The notes below the pieces were generated by a model that saw only the letters and a program-made list of their open reading frames with translations, was not told the DNA's origin and did no database searches. A program made the translations under genes and the position numbers. Shown in pieces: positions 17,622-27,299 of a stretch of 64,000 nt of DNA; the first letter of the stretch is position 1; each line of letters starts with the position of its first letter. Origin of the DNA: Undibacterium sp. Jales W-56 (GTDB lineage Bacteria > Pseudomonadota > Gammaproteobacteria > Burkholderiales > Burkholderiaceae_D); contig NZ_JAJLQW010000001.1 of the NCBI RefSeq assembly GCF_025548535.1, positions 682,001 through 746,000 of the forward strand. The letters are read 5' to 3'.

Positions 17622-18884
17622 TTATCCGCCACGACGCATCATTTCGAAGAACTCTGCGTTGTTTTTGGTCGCCTTCATTTTGTCGAGGATGAATTCCATC
17701 GCTTCGATTTCGTCCATGCTATACAACAGCTTGCGCAGGATCCAGATTTTTTGCAGCTGATCTGGCTTGATCAACAGCTCCTCGCGACGGGTGCCGGATT
17801 TGTTCAGGTTGATTGCCGGGTAAGTCCGCTTCTCGGCCAGGCGTCGTTCGAGGTGGACTTCCATGTTGCCGGTGCCTTTGAATTCTTCATAGATTACATC
17901 ATCCATACGGCTGCCGGTTTCGATCAGCGCCGTGGCGATGATGGTCAGCGAGCCGCCTTCTTCGATGTTGCGCGCGGCGCCGAAGAAGCGTTTCGGACGC
18001 TGCAGCGCGTTGGCGTCGACACCGCCGGTCAGCACCTTGCCGGAGGCCGGGATCACGGTGTTGTAGGCGCGCGCCAGGCGGGTGATCGAGTCGAGCAGGA
18101 TGACCACGTCTTTTTTCATTTCGACCAGGCGCTTGGCTTTTTCCAAGACCATCTCGGCGACCTGTACGTGACGCGTGGCTGGTTCGTCGAAGGTCGATGC
18201 GACCACTTCGCCGCGTACGCTACGCTGCATTTCGGTGACTTCCTCAGGGCGTTCGTCGATCAGCAGGACGATCAGCGTGATATCGGGATGATTGGTGGTG
18301 ATCGCATGGGCGATGTGCTGCAGCATCACGGACTTGCCGGATTTCGGCGAGGCGACTAACAAGCCGCGCTGGCCTTTGCCGATAGGCGCAATCATGTCGA
18401 TGATGCGGCCGGTGGTGTTTTCTTCGCCGCGCATCTCGCGTTCAAGCTGCAAGGGCTTGTTCGGGTGCAGCGGTGTCAGATTTTCAAACAGGATGCGGTG
18501 CTTGGAGGCTTCTGGCGATTCGCCATTGACCTTGTCGACTTTCACCAGGGCGAAATAGCGTTCGCCGTCTTTGGGTGTACGCACTTCACCTTCGATCGAG
18601 TCACCTGTGTGCAGGTTGAAACGACGGATTTGCGAAGGCGAGATATAAATATCGTCGGTGGATGCCATGTAACTGGCATCGGGCGAGCGCAAGAAGCCAA
18701 AGCCGTCCGGCAATACTTCGAGGGCGCCATCGCCAAAAATTTGTTCGCCGGATTTTGCGCGTTTTTTCAGGATTGCGAACATGAGTTCTTGTTTGCGCAT
18801 CCGTGCTGCGTTGTCAATGTCTAGACCAATGGCCATTTCTAGCAAGGCTGAGACGTGTAACGCCTTTAATTCTGATAAGTGCAT
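17622..18884 (-). CDS. rho: Transcription termination factor Rho
   Basis: Rho is the hexameric RNA helicase that ends transcription at C-rich untranslated RNA. At 420 residues it is the normal short proteobacterial form. Residues 1-45 are the Rho N-terminal helical domain ([18 protein letters not shown]), followed by the OB-fold RNA-binding domain ([30 protein letters not shown]). The RecA-type core has the P-loop [19 protein letters not shown], the Walker B strand [17 protein letters not shown] and the Q-loop/R-loop segments [22 protein letters not shown]. It lies downstream of trxA on the same strand, an order common in this group, with 185 bases between them. Confidence 0.99.
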   Translation of the reverse strand: MHLSELKALHVSALLEMAIGLDIDNAARMRKQELMFAILKKRAKSGEQIFGDGALEVLPDGFGFLRSPDASYMASTDDIYISPSQIRRFNLHTGDSIEGEVRTPKDGERYFALVKVDKVNGESPEASKHRILFENLTPLHPNKPLQLEREMRGEENTTGRIIDMIAPIGKGQRGLLVASPKSGKSVMLQHIAHAITTNHPDITLIVLLIDERPEEVTEMQRSVRGEVVASTFDEPATRHVQVAEMVLEKAKRLVEMKKDVVILLDSITRLARAYNTVIPASGKVLTGGVDANALQRPKRFFGAARNIEEGGSLTIIATALIETGSRMDDVIYEEFKGTGNMEVHLERRLAEKRTYPAINLNKSGTRREELLIKPDQLQKIWILRKLLYSMDEIEAMEFILDKMKATKNNAEFFEMMRRGG

Positions 18885-19018
18885 GTTGAGTGTCCCGGGA
18901 TGGGATAGGTAGGTGGGGGAGTGAACAGAGGTGAACTACAGGATGGTATTTTGGAGATTTCTGCTGATAGGCAGAGTCAAATTTTAATTATTTAGCTGAC
19001 TAATTATTGCGGCTGGAT

Positions 19019-19040
19019 GAACGGTACCGAAGTACCGTCC
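19019..19040 (-). promoter_or_regulatory. UUCG-capped hairpin between trxA and rho
   Basis: On the minus strand ACGGTAC-TTCG-GTACCGT forms a 7-bp stem extendable to 9 bp by a G-T and a G-C pair, closed by the exceptionally stable cUUCGg tetraloop. It starts about 30 bases after the trxA stop. There is no T-run, so it is more likely a 3'-end stabiliser or processing barrier for trxA mRNA than a terminator. Confidence 0.5.
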
Positions 19041-19069
19041 TTAATCCGCCGTATTTTACCTTGAATATA

Positions 19070-19396
19070 TTAGATATTGCTATCAATAAAAGAGGTAAGT
19101 TGACCTTTTGCCAGCGCGCCGACTTTTTGTGCTGCCGCCGCGCCGTTTTTAAACAGGATCAGGGTAGGAATGCCACGGATGCCGAATTTAGCCGGAATAG
19201 CCTGGTTCGCATCGACGTCCAGTTTCGCAATGACGATCTTGCCGTCGTATTCTTTAGCCACTTCTTCCAGAATCGGAGCAATCATTTTACAAGGGCCACA
19301 CCATTCAGCCCAGAAGTCGACCAGGACTGGTTTGTCAGAATTCAATACGTCTGCTTCAAAGGAAGCATCGCTTACATATTTGATGTTTTCGCTCAT
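19070..19396 (-). CDS. trxA: Thioredoxin
   Basis: This is thioredoxin 1, the cytoplasmic dithiol reductant for ribonucleotide reductase, methionine sulfoxide reductase and other enzymes. The 108 residues match the family length. The active site reads [14 protein letters not shown], and the cis-proline loop is [14 protein letters not shown]. The charged Asp in VLVDFWAEW is present. GAGGATTCC precedes the ATG. It is followed by the TTCG hairpin and then rho. Nothing unusual is seen. Confidence 0.99.
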   Translation of the reverse strand: MSENIKYVSDASFEADVLNSDKPVLVDFWAEWCGPCKMIAPILEEVAKEYDGKIVIAKLDVDANQAIPAKFGIRGIPTLILFKNGAAAAQKVGALAKGQLTSFIDSNI

Positions 19397-19759
19397 GGAA
19401 TCCTCATTCGAGGGAAAAATTAAGGGGTTACAGCGCCACAGGAGTTTAATCTGAAATCGATTTGTAGGATATTTGATCTACATCGCGACGATAACGCTTC
19501 CGATATAACAACTTTAAACACAGCTTTAATCTGGAGGCGATCTGCACAAAATCAATGGTGTTGCATAATGCAGCGCTGGATTTGATGATGTCTAGTGGCA
19601 GACTATGGGTCAAATAATAACCTATTTTTTAGAAAAGTGTCATCAGGCCCTCAAATTGTGTTGGCTCTCGCATAAAATGCTTGTTCGTCAGGCAAACTTC
19701 CTGAAACTTCATGCCTTACCCACTGCGTAACCCTATGCGTCACACTCAGCCTCAGTCTC
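19397..19759. other. Divergent intergenic region trxA / addB-like
   Basis: These 363 bases hold the trxA promoter region (upstream of 19396 on the minus strand) and the start region of the nuclease gene. I could not pick a convincing -35/-10 pair or any RNA structure. Open frames crossing it, such as the minus-strand frame ending at 19651, are shadows of the nuclease gene. Confidence 0.6.
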
Positions 19760-22477
19760 ATGCGTAACATCCACCAATTGATTCCCGCATCTGGCAACTT
19801 TTGGCAACAGGCCGCCGCCGCTTTTTTGCAGGAATTGCGTTCGCCGGATTGGGGCGTGGCCTCCGCGCTCGATTTGTCGGCGCTGCGGGTAGTGGTTCCC
19901 ACGTTCGAGCATGCCCAGCTATTTCTGAAAGCGCTGAGCCAGGAATTGCACGGCAACTTTATCCCGCCGCGTATCAATACCATGTTCGCCTGGGTACAGA
20001 TGTTGCCGCCGCAAGACAGGGTCAAAATCAGCGCGTCGAGCGAGCGCCTGATGGGCTTGTATGCGGAGTTGCGGCAACATGCCTGGCTCAAAAAATTATT
20101 TACCGCCCGGCGCAATACCGATCTGCTGCCTTTAGCGCAAACCTTGCTTAATCTTTCCGATGAGTTGACGCAAGCCTTGCTGCCTGCGGTGCAATCGGAT
20201 AAAGAGGGCACCATGCAGCGTTGGCATGCGGCGTTGGCGCAACTGTCTCAGCCCAGCCAGAAAATCTTGTCCGAAGAAGCGCAATTGGTCTGGACTATCT
20301 GGCAGAGCCAGCTCGATGAACGCGATGCGATCGTGCATGGACACCAGCAATGGATGCGCATCGCGCAGCAGGCGCAAGAGCCGCTGGTCTGGATTAGTCC
20401 GACCGCACCGGATGCGATGGAGCGGGCCTTTCTGGATGCGTATGCAAAGAAGAAAAAACTGATGACGATTTTGCTGGATTGGCGCCCGGTCAGTGTGCCG
20501 CCTATCTGCGCTGCGGCCTGGCCGAATTTATTCGATGAAACTGGTCCTGGTCAGCAGCAGTTTTTATTGGAGTCGGCGGCGATGTCGCATATCCGCTTAT
20601 GCGAAGCGGCTTCGCTGGAAGATGAGGCGCAACAGGGCGCGCAGACCATCGTGGACTGGCTGGTCGCAGGACATCAAAGCATTGCCGTCATCGCACAGGA
20701 CAGGGCGGTCGCCCGTCGCATCCGTGCCTTGCTGGAACGCGCAAATGTGCTGGTCGCCGATGAAACGGGCTGGAAGCTATCTACTACCCGTGCGGCGGCA
20801 GCGATTGCGGCGTGGTTCGAAGTCGTGGCCAGCAAAGCGGATACGATGGCGTTAATCGATTTATTGAAGTCACCGTATTTGCCGATGCCTGCTGCTCTCG
20901 ATGCCGCGCTGGATAAGTCCGATCTGGTCATGCAAATTGAGCTGGGCCTGCGGCGCGCCAATGTGTTGGGCGGTTGGGACTCGATATTATCTTTGCTGGA
21001 ATCCAAACCGGATGCACGTCAATGGATTGCGATCCTGGCTCGTCAGGCGAACCAGTTCAGTGGACGAAAAAATTTGTCCGAGTGGAGCAAGAGTACGCTG
21101 CAAATGCTGTTTGAACTCGGCGTCCACGTCTATCTGCAGGCAGATAGCGCAGGTTCGCAAATCGTCAGCTTATTACAGGCCTTGATCGAAGATTGTCAGC
21201 ATATGACAGCGCCATTTTCTTTTTCCGAGTGGCGCGCTTTCATCAATCTGCAATTGGAGAATGCACCTTATATCAGCAGCAGGAACGATAAACGGGTATT
21301 CATGCTGCCGTTGAACGGTGCGCGGTTGCGTCGCTTTGACGCGGTCTTGCTGGTCGGGGCGGATGCCGCGCATTTACCTTCGCAGGCACAGGAGGTGTTA
21401 TTTTTTACCAATGCGGTGCGACGCGAATGCGGCCTGATCACCCGCGAACAAAGACAGCAGCAACAGTTGCGCGATTTCACCGAACTGTTGTTGTCGAATC
21501 CTGAAATCGTCTTGTCCTGGCAAGGCCAACTGCAAGGTGAGCATAATCCCGTCAGTCCCTGGCTGGCGCAACTGGATCTGGCGCTTGAGCGCACAGGCCA
21601 GGCCAGACTGGGCGCGCATCATCCCGTGCTGCCGCTACAGACTTTGAATGCACTTAGCGTGCCGCAGCCAAAACCCGCAGCGGCGATGTTGGCACCGGCT
21701 ACCTTGTCGGCGAGCGGCTACAGCAGCCTGATCGCGTGCCCTTATCAATTTTTTGCGCGACGCATGCTGAAGTTGGACGCGATTGATGAATTATCCGATA
21801 TGCCGGAAAAGCGAGATTACGGCGACTGGCTGCATGCGATTTTAAAAACCTACCATGATCGTCTTGCGACCGAGGAAGTGAGTGACAGGGTGCAATTGCT
21901 CAGCGATATTTCGACGGAGCGTTTTAACCAGATCTTGCAGCACAGTCCGGCTGCGCTTGGTTATAGCGTGCGCTGGGCGAAGGTAATTCCATCGTATGTA
22001 GCATGGGCAGACCAGCGCGAAGCCGATGGATGGCGCTTTGAGCTGGGTGAAGAATGGCGTGAGCATACATTGGACTGGAATGCCGGTGGTCAGCAACAAA
22101 GCGTGACCCTGCGTGGGCGCATCGACCGGATAGACATCAATGCCGAAGGCGAGCGCGCTGTACTCGATTACAAAACCAAACCATTGTCTTCTTTAAGCAA
22201 ACGCCTGAAGGACGGTGAGGATCAACAATTACCATTCTACGGTTTGTTAGCGAACCAGCAGATCGTTGCCGCCAGCTACGTCGGACTGGAACTCGAGCGC
22301 GGCAAAATCGGTGAGGCTGCCAGCCAGGATTTCAAGCAGTGGACCGATTTACTGGAAGTCGCGATTAAAGACCATATGCACGCCATCAGACAAGATGCCG
22401 CTTTACCTGCGCAAGGCACAGAATCGGTATGCCAGTATTGCGAAATGCGCGGACTCTGCCGCAAGGGAGCGTGGTGA
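19760..22477 (+). CDS. AddB-like PD-(D/E)XK nuclease subunit with Fe-S staple (TIGR03623 type)
   Basis: This 905-residue protein is the B partner of a betaproteobacterial AddAB-like double-strand-break resection complex. The C-terminal nuclease shows AVLDYKTKP with Asp803 and Lys805. Four cysteines, Cys660 in LIACPYQFFARRM and Cys891, Cys894, Cys900 in a C-x2-C-x5-C cluster, match the iron-sulfur staple of AddB and Cas4. The N-terminal half is helicase-like, but I see no Walker A GxGKT, so it is probably not an ATPase. The stop overlaps the next ATG by one base, implying translational coupling with the helicase. I recall such proteins annotated as probable DNA repair protein. Start ATG 19760 follows no strong ribosome-binding site. 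Confidence 0.9.
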   Translation: MRNIHQLIPASGNFWQQAAAAFLQELRSPDWGVASALDLSALRVVVPTFEHAQLFLKALSQELHGNFIPPRINTMFAWVQMLPPQDRVKISASSERLMGLYAELRQHAWLKKLFTARRNTDLLPLAQTLLNLSDELTQALLPAVQSDKEGTMQRWHAALAQLSQPSQKILSEEAQLVWTIWQSQLDERDAIVHGHQQWMRIAQQAQEPLVWISPTAPDAMERAFLDAYAKKKKLMTILLDWRPVSVPPICAAAWPNLFDETGPGQQQFLLESAAMSHIRLCEAASLEDEAQQGAQTIVDWLVAGHQSIAVIAQDRAVARRIRALLERANVLVADETGWKLSTTRAAAAIAAWFEVVASKADTMALIDLLKSPYLPMPAALDAALDKSDLVMQIELGLRRANVLGGWDSILSLLESKPDARQWIAILARQANQFSGRKNLSEWSKSTLQMLFELGVHVYLQADSAGSQIVSLLQALIEDCQHMTAPFSFSEWRAFINLQLENAPYISSRNDKRVFMLPLNGARLRRFDAVLLVGADAAHLPSQAQEVLFFTNAVRRECGLITREQRQQQQLRDFTELLLSNPEIVLSWQGQLQGEHNPVSPWLAQLDLALERTGQARLGAHHPVLPLQTLNALSVPQPKPAAAMLAPATLSASGYSSLIACPYQFFARRMLKLDAIDELSDMPEKRDYGDWLHAILKTYHDRLATEEVSDRVQLLSDISTERFNQILQHSPAALGYSVRWAKVIPSYVAWADQREADGWRFELGEEWREHTLDWNAGGQQQSVTLRGRIDRIDINAEGERAVLDYKTKPLSSLSKRLKDGEDQQLPFYGLLANQQIVAASYVGLELERGKIGEAASQDFKQWTDLLEVAIKDHMHAIRQDAALPAQGTESVCQYCEMRGLCRKGAW

Positions 22478-25400
22478 TGACTTTGCAGAGCGCACATGCG
22501 TATGAAATTAACGGTTTGCCAGCCGATGCGCTGAGTTTTACGGCCGCTGCATGCCAGCCGCAATCTTCCGTGGTCGTTGAAGCCTGTGCCGGTAGCGGCA
22601 AGACCTGGCTGCTGGTCGCGCGCATGCTGCGTTTGCTGCTTGCCGGTGCTGAACCGGGTGAACTGCTCGCGATCACATTCACCCGTAAAGCGGCGCAGGA
22701 AATGCGTGAGCGTCTGGTCGATTTATTGCGCCAACTGGCGCTGGCAGATGAAGCGCAGGCAACCGGTTTGCTGCTGGAGCGCGGCGTTGCGCAGGCTGAT
22801 GTGATGCGGAATTTGCCGATCGCCCGTCGCTTGTATGAAAAGGTTCTATCCAGCCCGCAATCGCTGGCGATGGATACTTTTCACAGCTGGTTTGGACGCT
22901 TGATACAATTGGCGCCGCTGGCATCCGGTGTGCCGCATGGCTTTAGTTTATTAGAGGCAACCGCCGATTTGCAAAGAGAAGCCTATGCACAATTAATGCA
23001 ATCGCTGAAAGACGCCGGGCATCAGGACACGCGCGCAGCACTGCTGTTGCTGTATGAGGAATTAGGCGACTTTAATACCAAGAAGATGCTCGATGCTTTC
23101 CTCGATAAGCGGGCTGAATGGTGGGCATCGAATCAGGACGGGTTGGATGGCAATCCGCTCGAATGGTTACGCGAATTATGCGGTGCCGATGCAGAGCATG
23201 ATCCTCGCTTAGCATTGTGGGATGACCAGGAGTTTTGTCAGCGCATCAGTGCAATCGCCGTCTGTCTGGGACAAGGTACGGCAACCAATCAAAAACGGGC
23301 AAATGCCATAGAAACGGCGCTATCAGGCGCTGCCAGCCTTGAGAATTTTGATGCGCTGTGCAATGAATTTTTTGACAGGGACGGTAAAAATCGCTCGAAT
23401 CTGAAAACCAAGAATTTGTTATCAGCGATTGAAAAATGGTTGGGGCCGGACAGTGTTGCGAGTTTCGATGATGAATGTACCGTCATCGCCGATACCTTGA
23501 AATTATTGAAGCGACGCAGCGTCGAAAAAACGGTACTGACGATCAATGAGGCGCTGTTCAAAGTCGGTGCCGTCTATCTGGAGCACTATCAATCCTTAAA
23601 GTCAGATCAGCGCGTGTTTGATTTTGCCGATTTGGAATGGCAGGCATTCCGCCTGATCCGCAATGAAGACTATGCAGCCTATCTGCATAGCCGGCTGGAT
23701 GCGCGCTACAAGCATATTTTGCTGGATGAATTTCAGGATACCAATCCCCTGCAATGGAACATCGTACAGGCCTGGTTAGATGCTTATGGCGACGATGCGG
23801 ATCGTCCCACGGTATTTATCGTGGGCGATCCCAAGCAATCGATTTATCGTTTCCGTCGTGCCGAACCGCGCGTGTTCGCTGCTGCACGCCAATTCTTGGC
23901 GCAGCAAGGCGCGTCTCTGTTACGGACCAATCAAACCCGCCGGAATGCGCCGGAGATCGTCTCCGTATTGAATGAAAGTATGCGCGAAAATCGGATCTAC
24001 GCACCGCAAACCAGCGCCTCGGCTGCGCATGGTGAGGTGTGGCGACTGCCTTTGATCAAGGTATTATCTGATGAGGACGATAGTCTGGCGATATTCGGTC
24101 AGCAGACGCATCTCCTGCGTAATCCGTTCACCACGCCATTGATCGAGGATGAAGACAGTCGACGGTTGGAAGAAGGGCGGCAGATTGCGCAAGCCTTGTT
24201 GCTAGCGCGTCGACAGATTGCTGGTTTGCGCTGGTCCGAGGTGATGTTGCTGGTACGGCGCCGCACGCATTTGTCGTCGTATGAAAATGCCTTGCGGGAA
24301 GCCGGAATCCCGTTTGTGTCCAGTCGCCGCGGCGGCTTGCTGGATGCTTTGGAGGTTGCCGATTTGCTGGCCTTGCTGGAGTTCTTAATGACGCCGGGCG
24401 ACAATCGTGCGCTGGCGCATATTCTTAAATCGCCGATTTTTTCAGCCAGCGATGACGACTTGATTGTGCTGGCTCAACGCTCGGAAGCATCATGGTGGAA
24501 GCGCTTGCAGGCATTATGCGGGGAAGCTAAGCAGGCGATATTTGTCCGCGCTTATCCCTTGCTGCAAACCTGGATGCAGGCAGCGCATGATCTGTCGGTG
24601 CATGATCTGTTGGATAAAATCTTGCATGAAGGCGAATTGCTGGCACGCTATGCGCAATATGCGAATCCGGCCGAGCGATATCAGATCCTCGGAAATATCC
24701 ATGCGTTTATCGAACTCGCTTTGAATATGGATGCGGGACGTTATCCCAGTTTGCCGAAATTTATTGCGGCGCTGGCAGTGTTTCAAAAGGGCGGCGAAGA
24801 TGATGCGCCCGACGAATCTTCGGTAGATGGCGCGGCAGATGCCGTGCGTATCCTGACCATCCATAGCGCCAAGGGACTTGAAGCGTCCGTGGTAGTCATG
24901 GTCGATGCTAATCATAGCGAACCAGTGAAAGACCAAACCGGCATCTTGTGTCAATGGCCTTTGCAACCAGGAGAGGCGCGGCATTTTTCTGCGTTCGGAC
25001 GCAAGGATCAGCGCGGCGCTGCCCGGGATGCCTTGTTTGCCCAAGAAGAGCAGCAGGCGGAACAGGAAAACTGGAATTTGCTCTACGTCGCTGCGACCCG
25101 GGCAAAAAACTTGCTGATCGTCAGCGGTATCGCCAGCGATAAGAGATCCAGGAGTGCGGCTAAAAGTACCAGGCAAAGTACAGAGTCAGAGATCAATTCT
25201 GGCGAAATCAAGGAAGGTATTCCCGGCATCATCAAAGACAGTTGGTACGAGCGCCTGAGTCAGGTGACGCAGCTAGCACTGCAACAATGCGAGACGCTGC
25301 TGGTGCAAACGCAGGGCGAATTTAGTTTGCCGCTGTTTAATCCGCCGGATCTGGCATTGCCTGATGGCGAGGTAATGCCTGCTGCGACCGACGCTCAGCT

Positions 25401-25839
25401 TGAGGGAATTGCCTTGCACGCCTTAATGGAGCGACTGACGAATCAGGTGCAGGCCTGGCCTATTCGCGTACCCGAGCCAGAATCGATTGCGGCATGGCTG
25501 CCTTGTCCGGGCAGTGTTGCAACGACGATACGGCAGCAGGCACAGTCGATTTTGGCCCGGCCCGGACTGGAGAAATATTTCAAACCAGGGTGCTATTTGT
25601 ACGCTCGTAATGAGATGGATGTTTTGTTTCAACAACAGGTTTTGCGCCTGGATCGGGTCGTGGTTTTTGCAGATGAGGTCTGGATACTCGACTATAAGCG
25701 TGCCTTGCTGAGCAGTGAGCGTCGCGACTACAGGACGCAGTTGCAGACCTATGCGGATGCCTTGCAAGGGCTGATGGGCAGTAAAAGAATCAAGGCTGCT
25801 TTAATTTTAAGCGATGGCGAATTGATAGAAATGCTGTAG
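22477..25839 (+). CDS. AddA-like UvrD-family helicase-nuclease
   Basis: This is a superfamily 1A helicase fused to a PD-(D/E)XK nuclease, about 1120 residues. Motif I is VEACAGSGKTW (Lys42), Ia is ITFTRKAAQEMRERL, motif II is LLDEFQDTNPLQW (Asp417-Glu418), motif III is VFIVGDPKQSIYRFR, V is ILTIHSAKGLEA and VI is LLYVAATRAKNLLI. The C-terminal nuclease reads VWILDYKRALLSSERRDYRTQLQTYADAL, with Asp1072, Lys1074 and the QxxxY motif. The start at 22477 is preferred because AAGGGAGCG precedes it and it overlaps the AddB stop (TGATG); an upstream in-frame ATG at 22429 lies inside AddB. The pair processes DNA ends for RecA loading; Chi recognition cannot be judged. Confidence 0.95.
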   Translation: MTLQSAHAYEINGLPADALSFTAAACQPQSSVVVEACAGSGKTWLLVARMLRLLLAGAEPGELLAITFTRKAAQEMRERLVDLLRQLALADEAQATGLLLERGVAQADVMRNLPIARRLYEKVLSSPQSLAMDTFHSWFGRLIQLAPLASGVPHGFSLLEATADLQREAYAQLMQSLKDAGHQDTRAALLLLYEELGDFNTKKMLDAFLDKRAEWWASNQDGLDGNPLEWLRELCGADAEHDPRLALWDDQEFCQRISAIAVCLGQGTATNQKRANAIETALSGAASLENFDALCNEFFDRDGKNRSNLKTKNLLSAIEKWLGPDSVASFDDECTVIADTLKLLKRRSVEKTVLTINEALFKVGAVYLEHYQSLKSDQRVFDFADLEWQAFRLIRNEDYAAYLHSRLDARYKHILLDEFQDTNPLQWNIVQAWLDAYGDDADRPTVFIVGDPKQSIYRFRRAEPRVFAAARQFLAQQGASLLRTNQTRRNAPEIVSVLNESMRENRIYAPQTSASAAHGEVWRLPLIKVLSDEDDSLAIFGQQTHLLRNPFTTPLIEDEDSRRLEEGRQIAQALLLARRQIAGLRWSEVMLLVRRRTHLSSYENALREAGIPFVSSRRGGLLDALEVADLLALLEFLMTPGDNRALAHILKSPIFSASDDDLIVLAQRSEASWWKRLQALCGEAKQAIFVRAYPLLQTWMQAAHDLSVHDLLDKILHEGELLARYAQYANPAERYQILGNIHAFIELALNMDAGRYPSLPKFIAALAVFQKGGEDDAPDESSVDGAADAVRILTIHSAKGLEASVVVMVDANHSEPVKDQTGILCQWPLQPGEARHFSAFGRKDQRGAARDALFAQEEQQAEQENWNLLYVAATRAKNLLIVSGIASDKRSRSAAKSTRQSTESEINSGEIKEGIPGIIKDSWYERLSQVTQLALQQCETLLVQTQGEFSLPLFNPPDLALPDGEVMPAATDAQLEGIALHALMERLTNQVQAWPIRVPEPESIAAWLPCPGSVATTIRQQAQSILARPGLEKYFKPGCYLYARNEMDVLFQQQVLRLDRVVVFADEVWILDYKRALLSSERRDYRTQLQTYADALQGLMGSKRIKAALILSDGELIEML

Positions 25840-25896
25840 GGTCTGATTTCCATTTATAATTTAACGACTAGAGTGTGGTCTAACCAAAGTGATGAG

Positions 25897-26115
25897 ATGA
25901 ATCCTGAATTTGAATTACTTGCTGAAAAAGTCGCACGGCTGGCAGAGCTGACGGATTTTTTGCGTCGCGAAAATGCGGAGCTGCGGCGTGATATCGTCGC
26001 TCTGACGGAAGAGAACGGTGAAATGCATCAACGCATGGATGAGGCGCATCTTCGAGTGACCGCCTTGCTGGCGCATTTGCCGGCGGAAGACGATTCAGAC
26101 AAGGAAGCCGCATGA
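25897..26115 (+). CDS. zapB: ZapB-like coiled-coil protein
   Basis: This 72-residue protein is almost entirely coiled coil (FELLAEKVARLAELTDFLRRENAELRRDIVALTEENGEMHQRMDEAHLRVTALLAHL). It matches small ZapB/DUF904-type proteins found directly before zapA. ZapB links the FtsZ ring to the chromosome through ZapA and MatP in gammaproteobacteria; the same role is inferred here. The ATG at 25897 is chosen as it starts the conserved MNPEFELLAEKV; the upstream in-frame ATG at 25873 has no ribosome-binding site. Its stop overlaps the zapA start in ATGA. Confidence 0.82.
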   Translation: MNPEFELLAEKVARLAELTDFLRRENAELRRDIVALTEENGEMHQRMDEAHLRVTALLAHLPAEDDSDKEAA

Positions 26116-26438
26116 AGGAAAATACTGTGATACAACTCGATGTCAATATCATGGGGCAGGCTTACAAATTGAGCTGCAAAGAAGGTGAAGACAAAGCCTT
26201 GCTGACTGCGGTTGCCTATCTCAACGATAAAATGTGTGCGATCCGCGATGCAGGCAAGATCAAGGGCAACGACAGAATCGCCGTGATGGCAGCACTGGGC
26301 GTAACGGCTGAGCTGTTATCGACCAAGTCGCCGGAAGGTCCTTTGTCGGGTTTGTCGATTGCGGAAGTGAAGCAAAAAATTAATAACATGCACGAAGTTC
26401 TGGATAAGGCTTTAACCCCTCAAGAAAATCTATTTTGA
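26112..26438 (+). CDS. zapA: Cell division protein ZapA
   Basis: ZapA cross-links FtsZ protofilaments at the division site. The 108-residue product shows the beta-strand domain QLDVNIMGQAYKLSCKEGEDKALLTAVAYLNDKM at residues 8-41 and a C-terminal helix, with NDRIAVMAALGVTAELL as the family signature. It overlaps the zapB-like gene by 4 bases (ATGA), which supports coupled translation. The 6S RNA gene follows about 75 bases downstream, the conserved order in many proteobacteria. Confidence 0.95.
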   Translation: MKENTVIQLDVNIMGQAYKLSCKEGEDKALLTAVAYLNDKMCAIRDAGKIKGNDRIAVMAALGVTAELLSTKSPEGPLSGLSIAEVKQKINNMHEVLDKALTPQENLF

Positions 26439-26511
26439 ACCGTGCTTGTATTGCTTTAATCAATCAAAATAATCTAAAAAAAGCTGTACGAAGCCGCGGA
26501 TAGGAGTAAAC

Positions 26512-26696
26512 TTCAATTCCCTACCGTGTTCGCCAATGCCATATATTCCTTGAACCATTTATGTGCATAGGCTGTAGAAATTGTTCGATGGGCGTGAGCG
26601 TCGCTAGTCCGATGAACCCGAAATTGAACTGACTGTAGCCAACTTGAACCGCCAGGTTCAGGATGCCGGCATAGCGGCATTGGTGGGGACTTATTC
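26512..26696 (+). ncRNA. ssrS: 6S RNA
   Basis: 6S RNA binds sigma-70 RNA polymerase in stationary phase. Support is positional and structural: it lies just after zapA, the usual ssrS locus, in a region with no coding frame. The ends close as TCCCTACC near 26518-26525 pairs with GGTGGGGA near 26682-26689, leaving a long, largely double-stranded rod with a central bubble. The segment CTACCGTGTTCGCC matches my memory of betaproteobacterial 6S 5' ends. Exact ends are approximate. The hairpin at 26701-26726 is probably the terminator. Confidence 0.85.
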
Positions 26697-26700
26697 TTAA

Positions 26701-26732
26701 GCATCAGCAGCGAAAGTTGCTGATGCTTTTTT
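26701..26732 (+). terminator. Terminator after 6S RNA
   Basis: GCATCAGCAGC (26701-26711) and GTTGCTGATGC (26716-26726) form an 11-bp stem with one G-T pair and a GAAA tetraloop, followed by TTTTTT at 26727-26732. Confidence 0.93.
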
Positions 26733-26812
26733 CATTCATGGCGTTGATTTCGATGGTTCTGCAACGTATGCTAGCGCGTGTTGATACATTAATTTATCGG
26801 TGAGAATTGCTT

Positions 26813-27265
26813 ATGGCTTATTGGCTCATGAAGTCGGAACCTGATGAGATCAGCATTGATGACGCGCTCAAGGCAAAGACTATCCCGTGGTTCGGCGTGC
26901 GTAATTATCAGGCGCGTAATTTCATGCGTGATGCGATGAAGATAGGGGATGGCGTTTTGTTTTATCACTCAAGTTGCGCTGAGCCCGGTATTGCGGGTAT
27001 CGCCGAGGTGGTCAGCACGCCTTACCCGGATCACACCCAGTTTGACCTGGATAGCAAATATTACGATCCCAAGGCAACGCCCGAGACGCCGCGCTGGATG
27101 ATGGTGGATATCCGTGCGAAACGAAAAACACGTTTACTCAGTCTGGCTGAATTGCGAAAAAACGAGGCTTTAGCTGATATGGTCGTATTGCAAAAAGGCA
27201 GCCGATTATCGATCACCCCTGTCACCAAAGCCGAATGGACAATCATCCAGGATTTACTCGCCTGA
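26813..27265 (+). CDS. EVE-domain protein (PUA/YTH-like)
   Basis: This is a 150-residue single-domain EVE protein, related to human thymocyte nuclear protein 1. Conserved pieces are YWLMKSEPDEISIDDAL at the N-terminus, WFGVRNYQARNFMRDAMKIGDGVLFYHSSC around residues 24-53, and WMMVDIRAKRKT. EVE domains share the PUA/YTH fold and are thought to bind modified bases; their cellular role in bacteria is poorly known. The start at 26813 is preferred over an upstream TTG because GTGAGA is better spaced. It follows 6S RNA and is convergent with lgt, a conserved neighbourhood in Burkholderiales. Confidence 0.9.
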   Translation: MAYWLMKSEPDEISIDDALKAKTIPWFGVRNYQARNFMRDAMKIGDGVLFYHSSCAEPGIAGIAEVVSTPYPDHTQFDLDSKYYDPKATPETPRWMMVDIRAKRKTRLLSLAELRKNEALADMVVLQKGSRLSITPVTKAEWTIIQDLLA

Positions 27266-27299
27266 TCTGATTGCACCCTCAGCAAAATCAATGCTCGAT

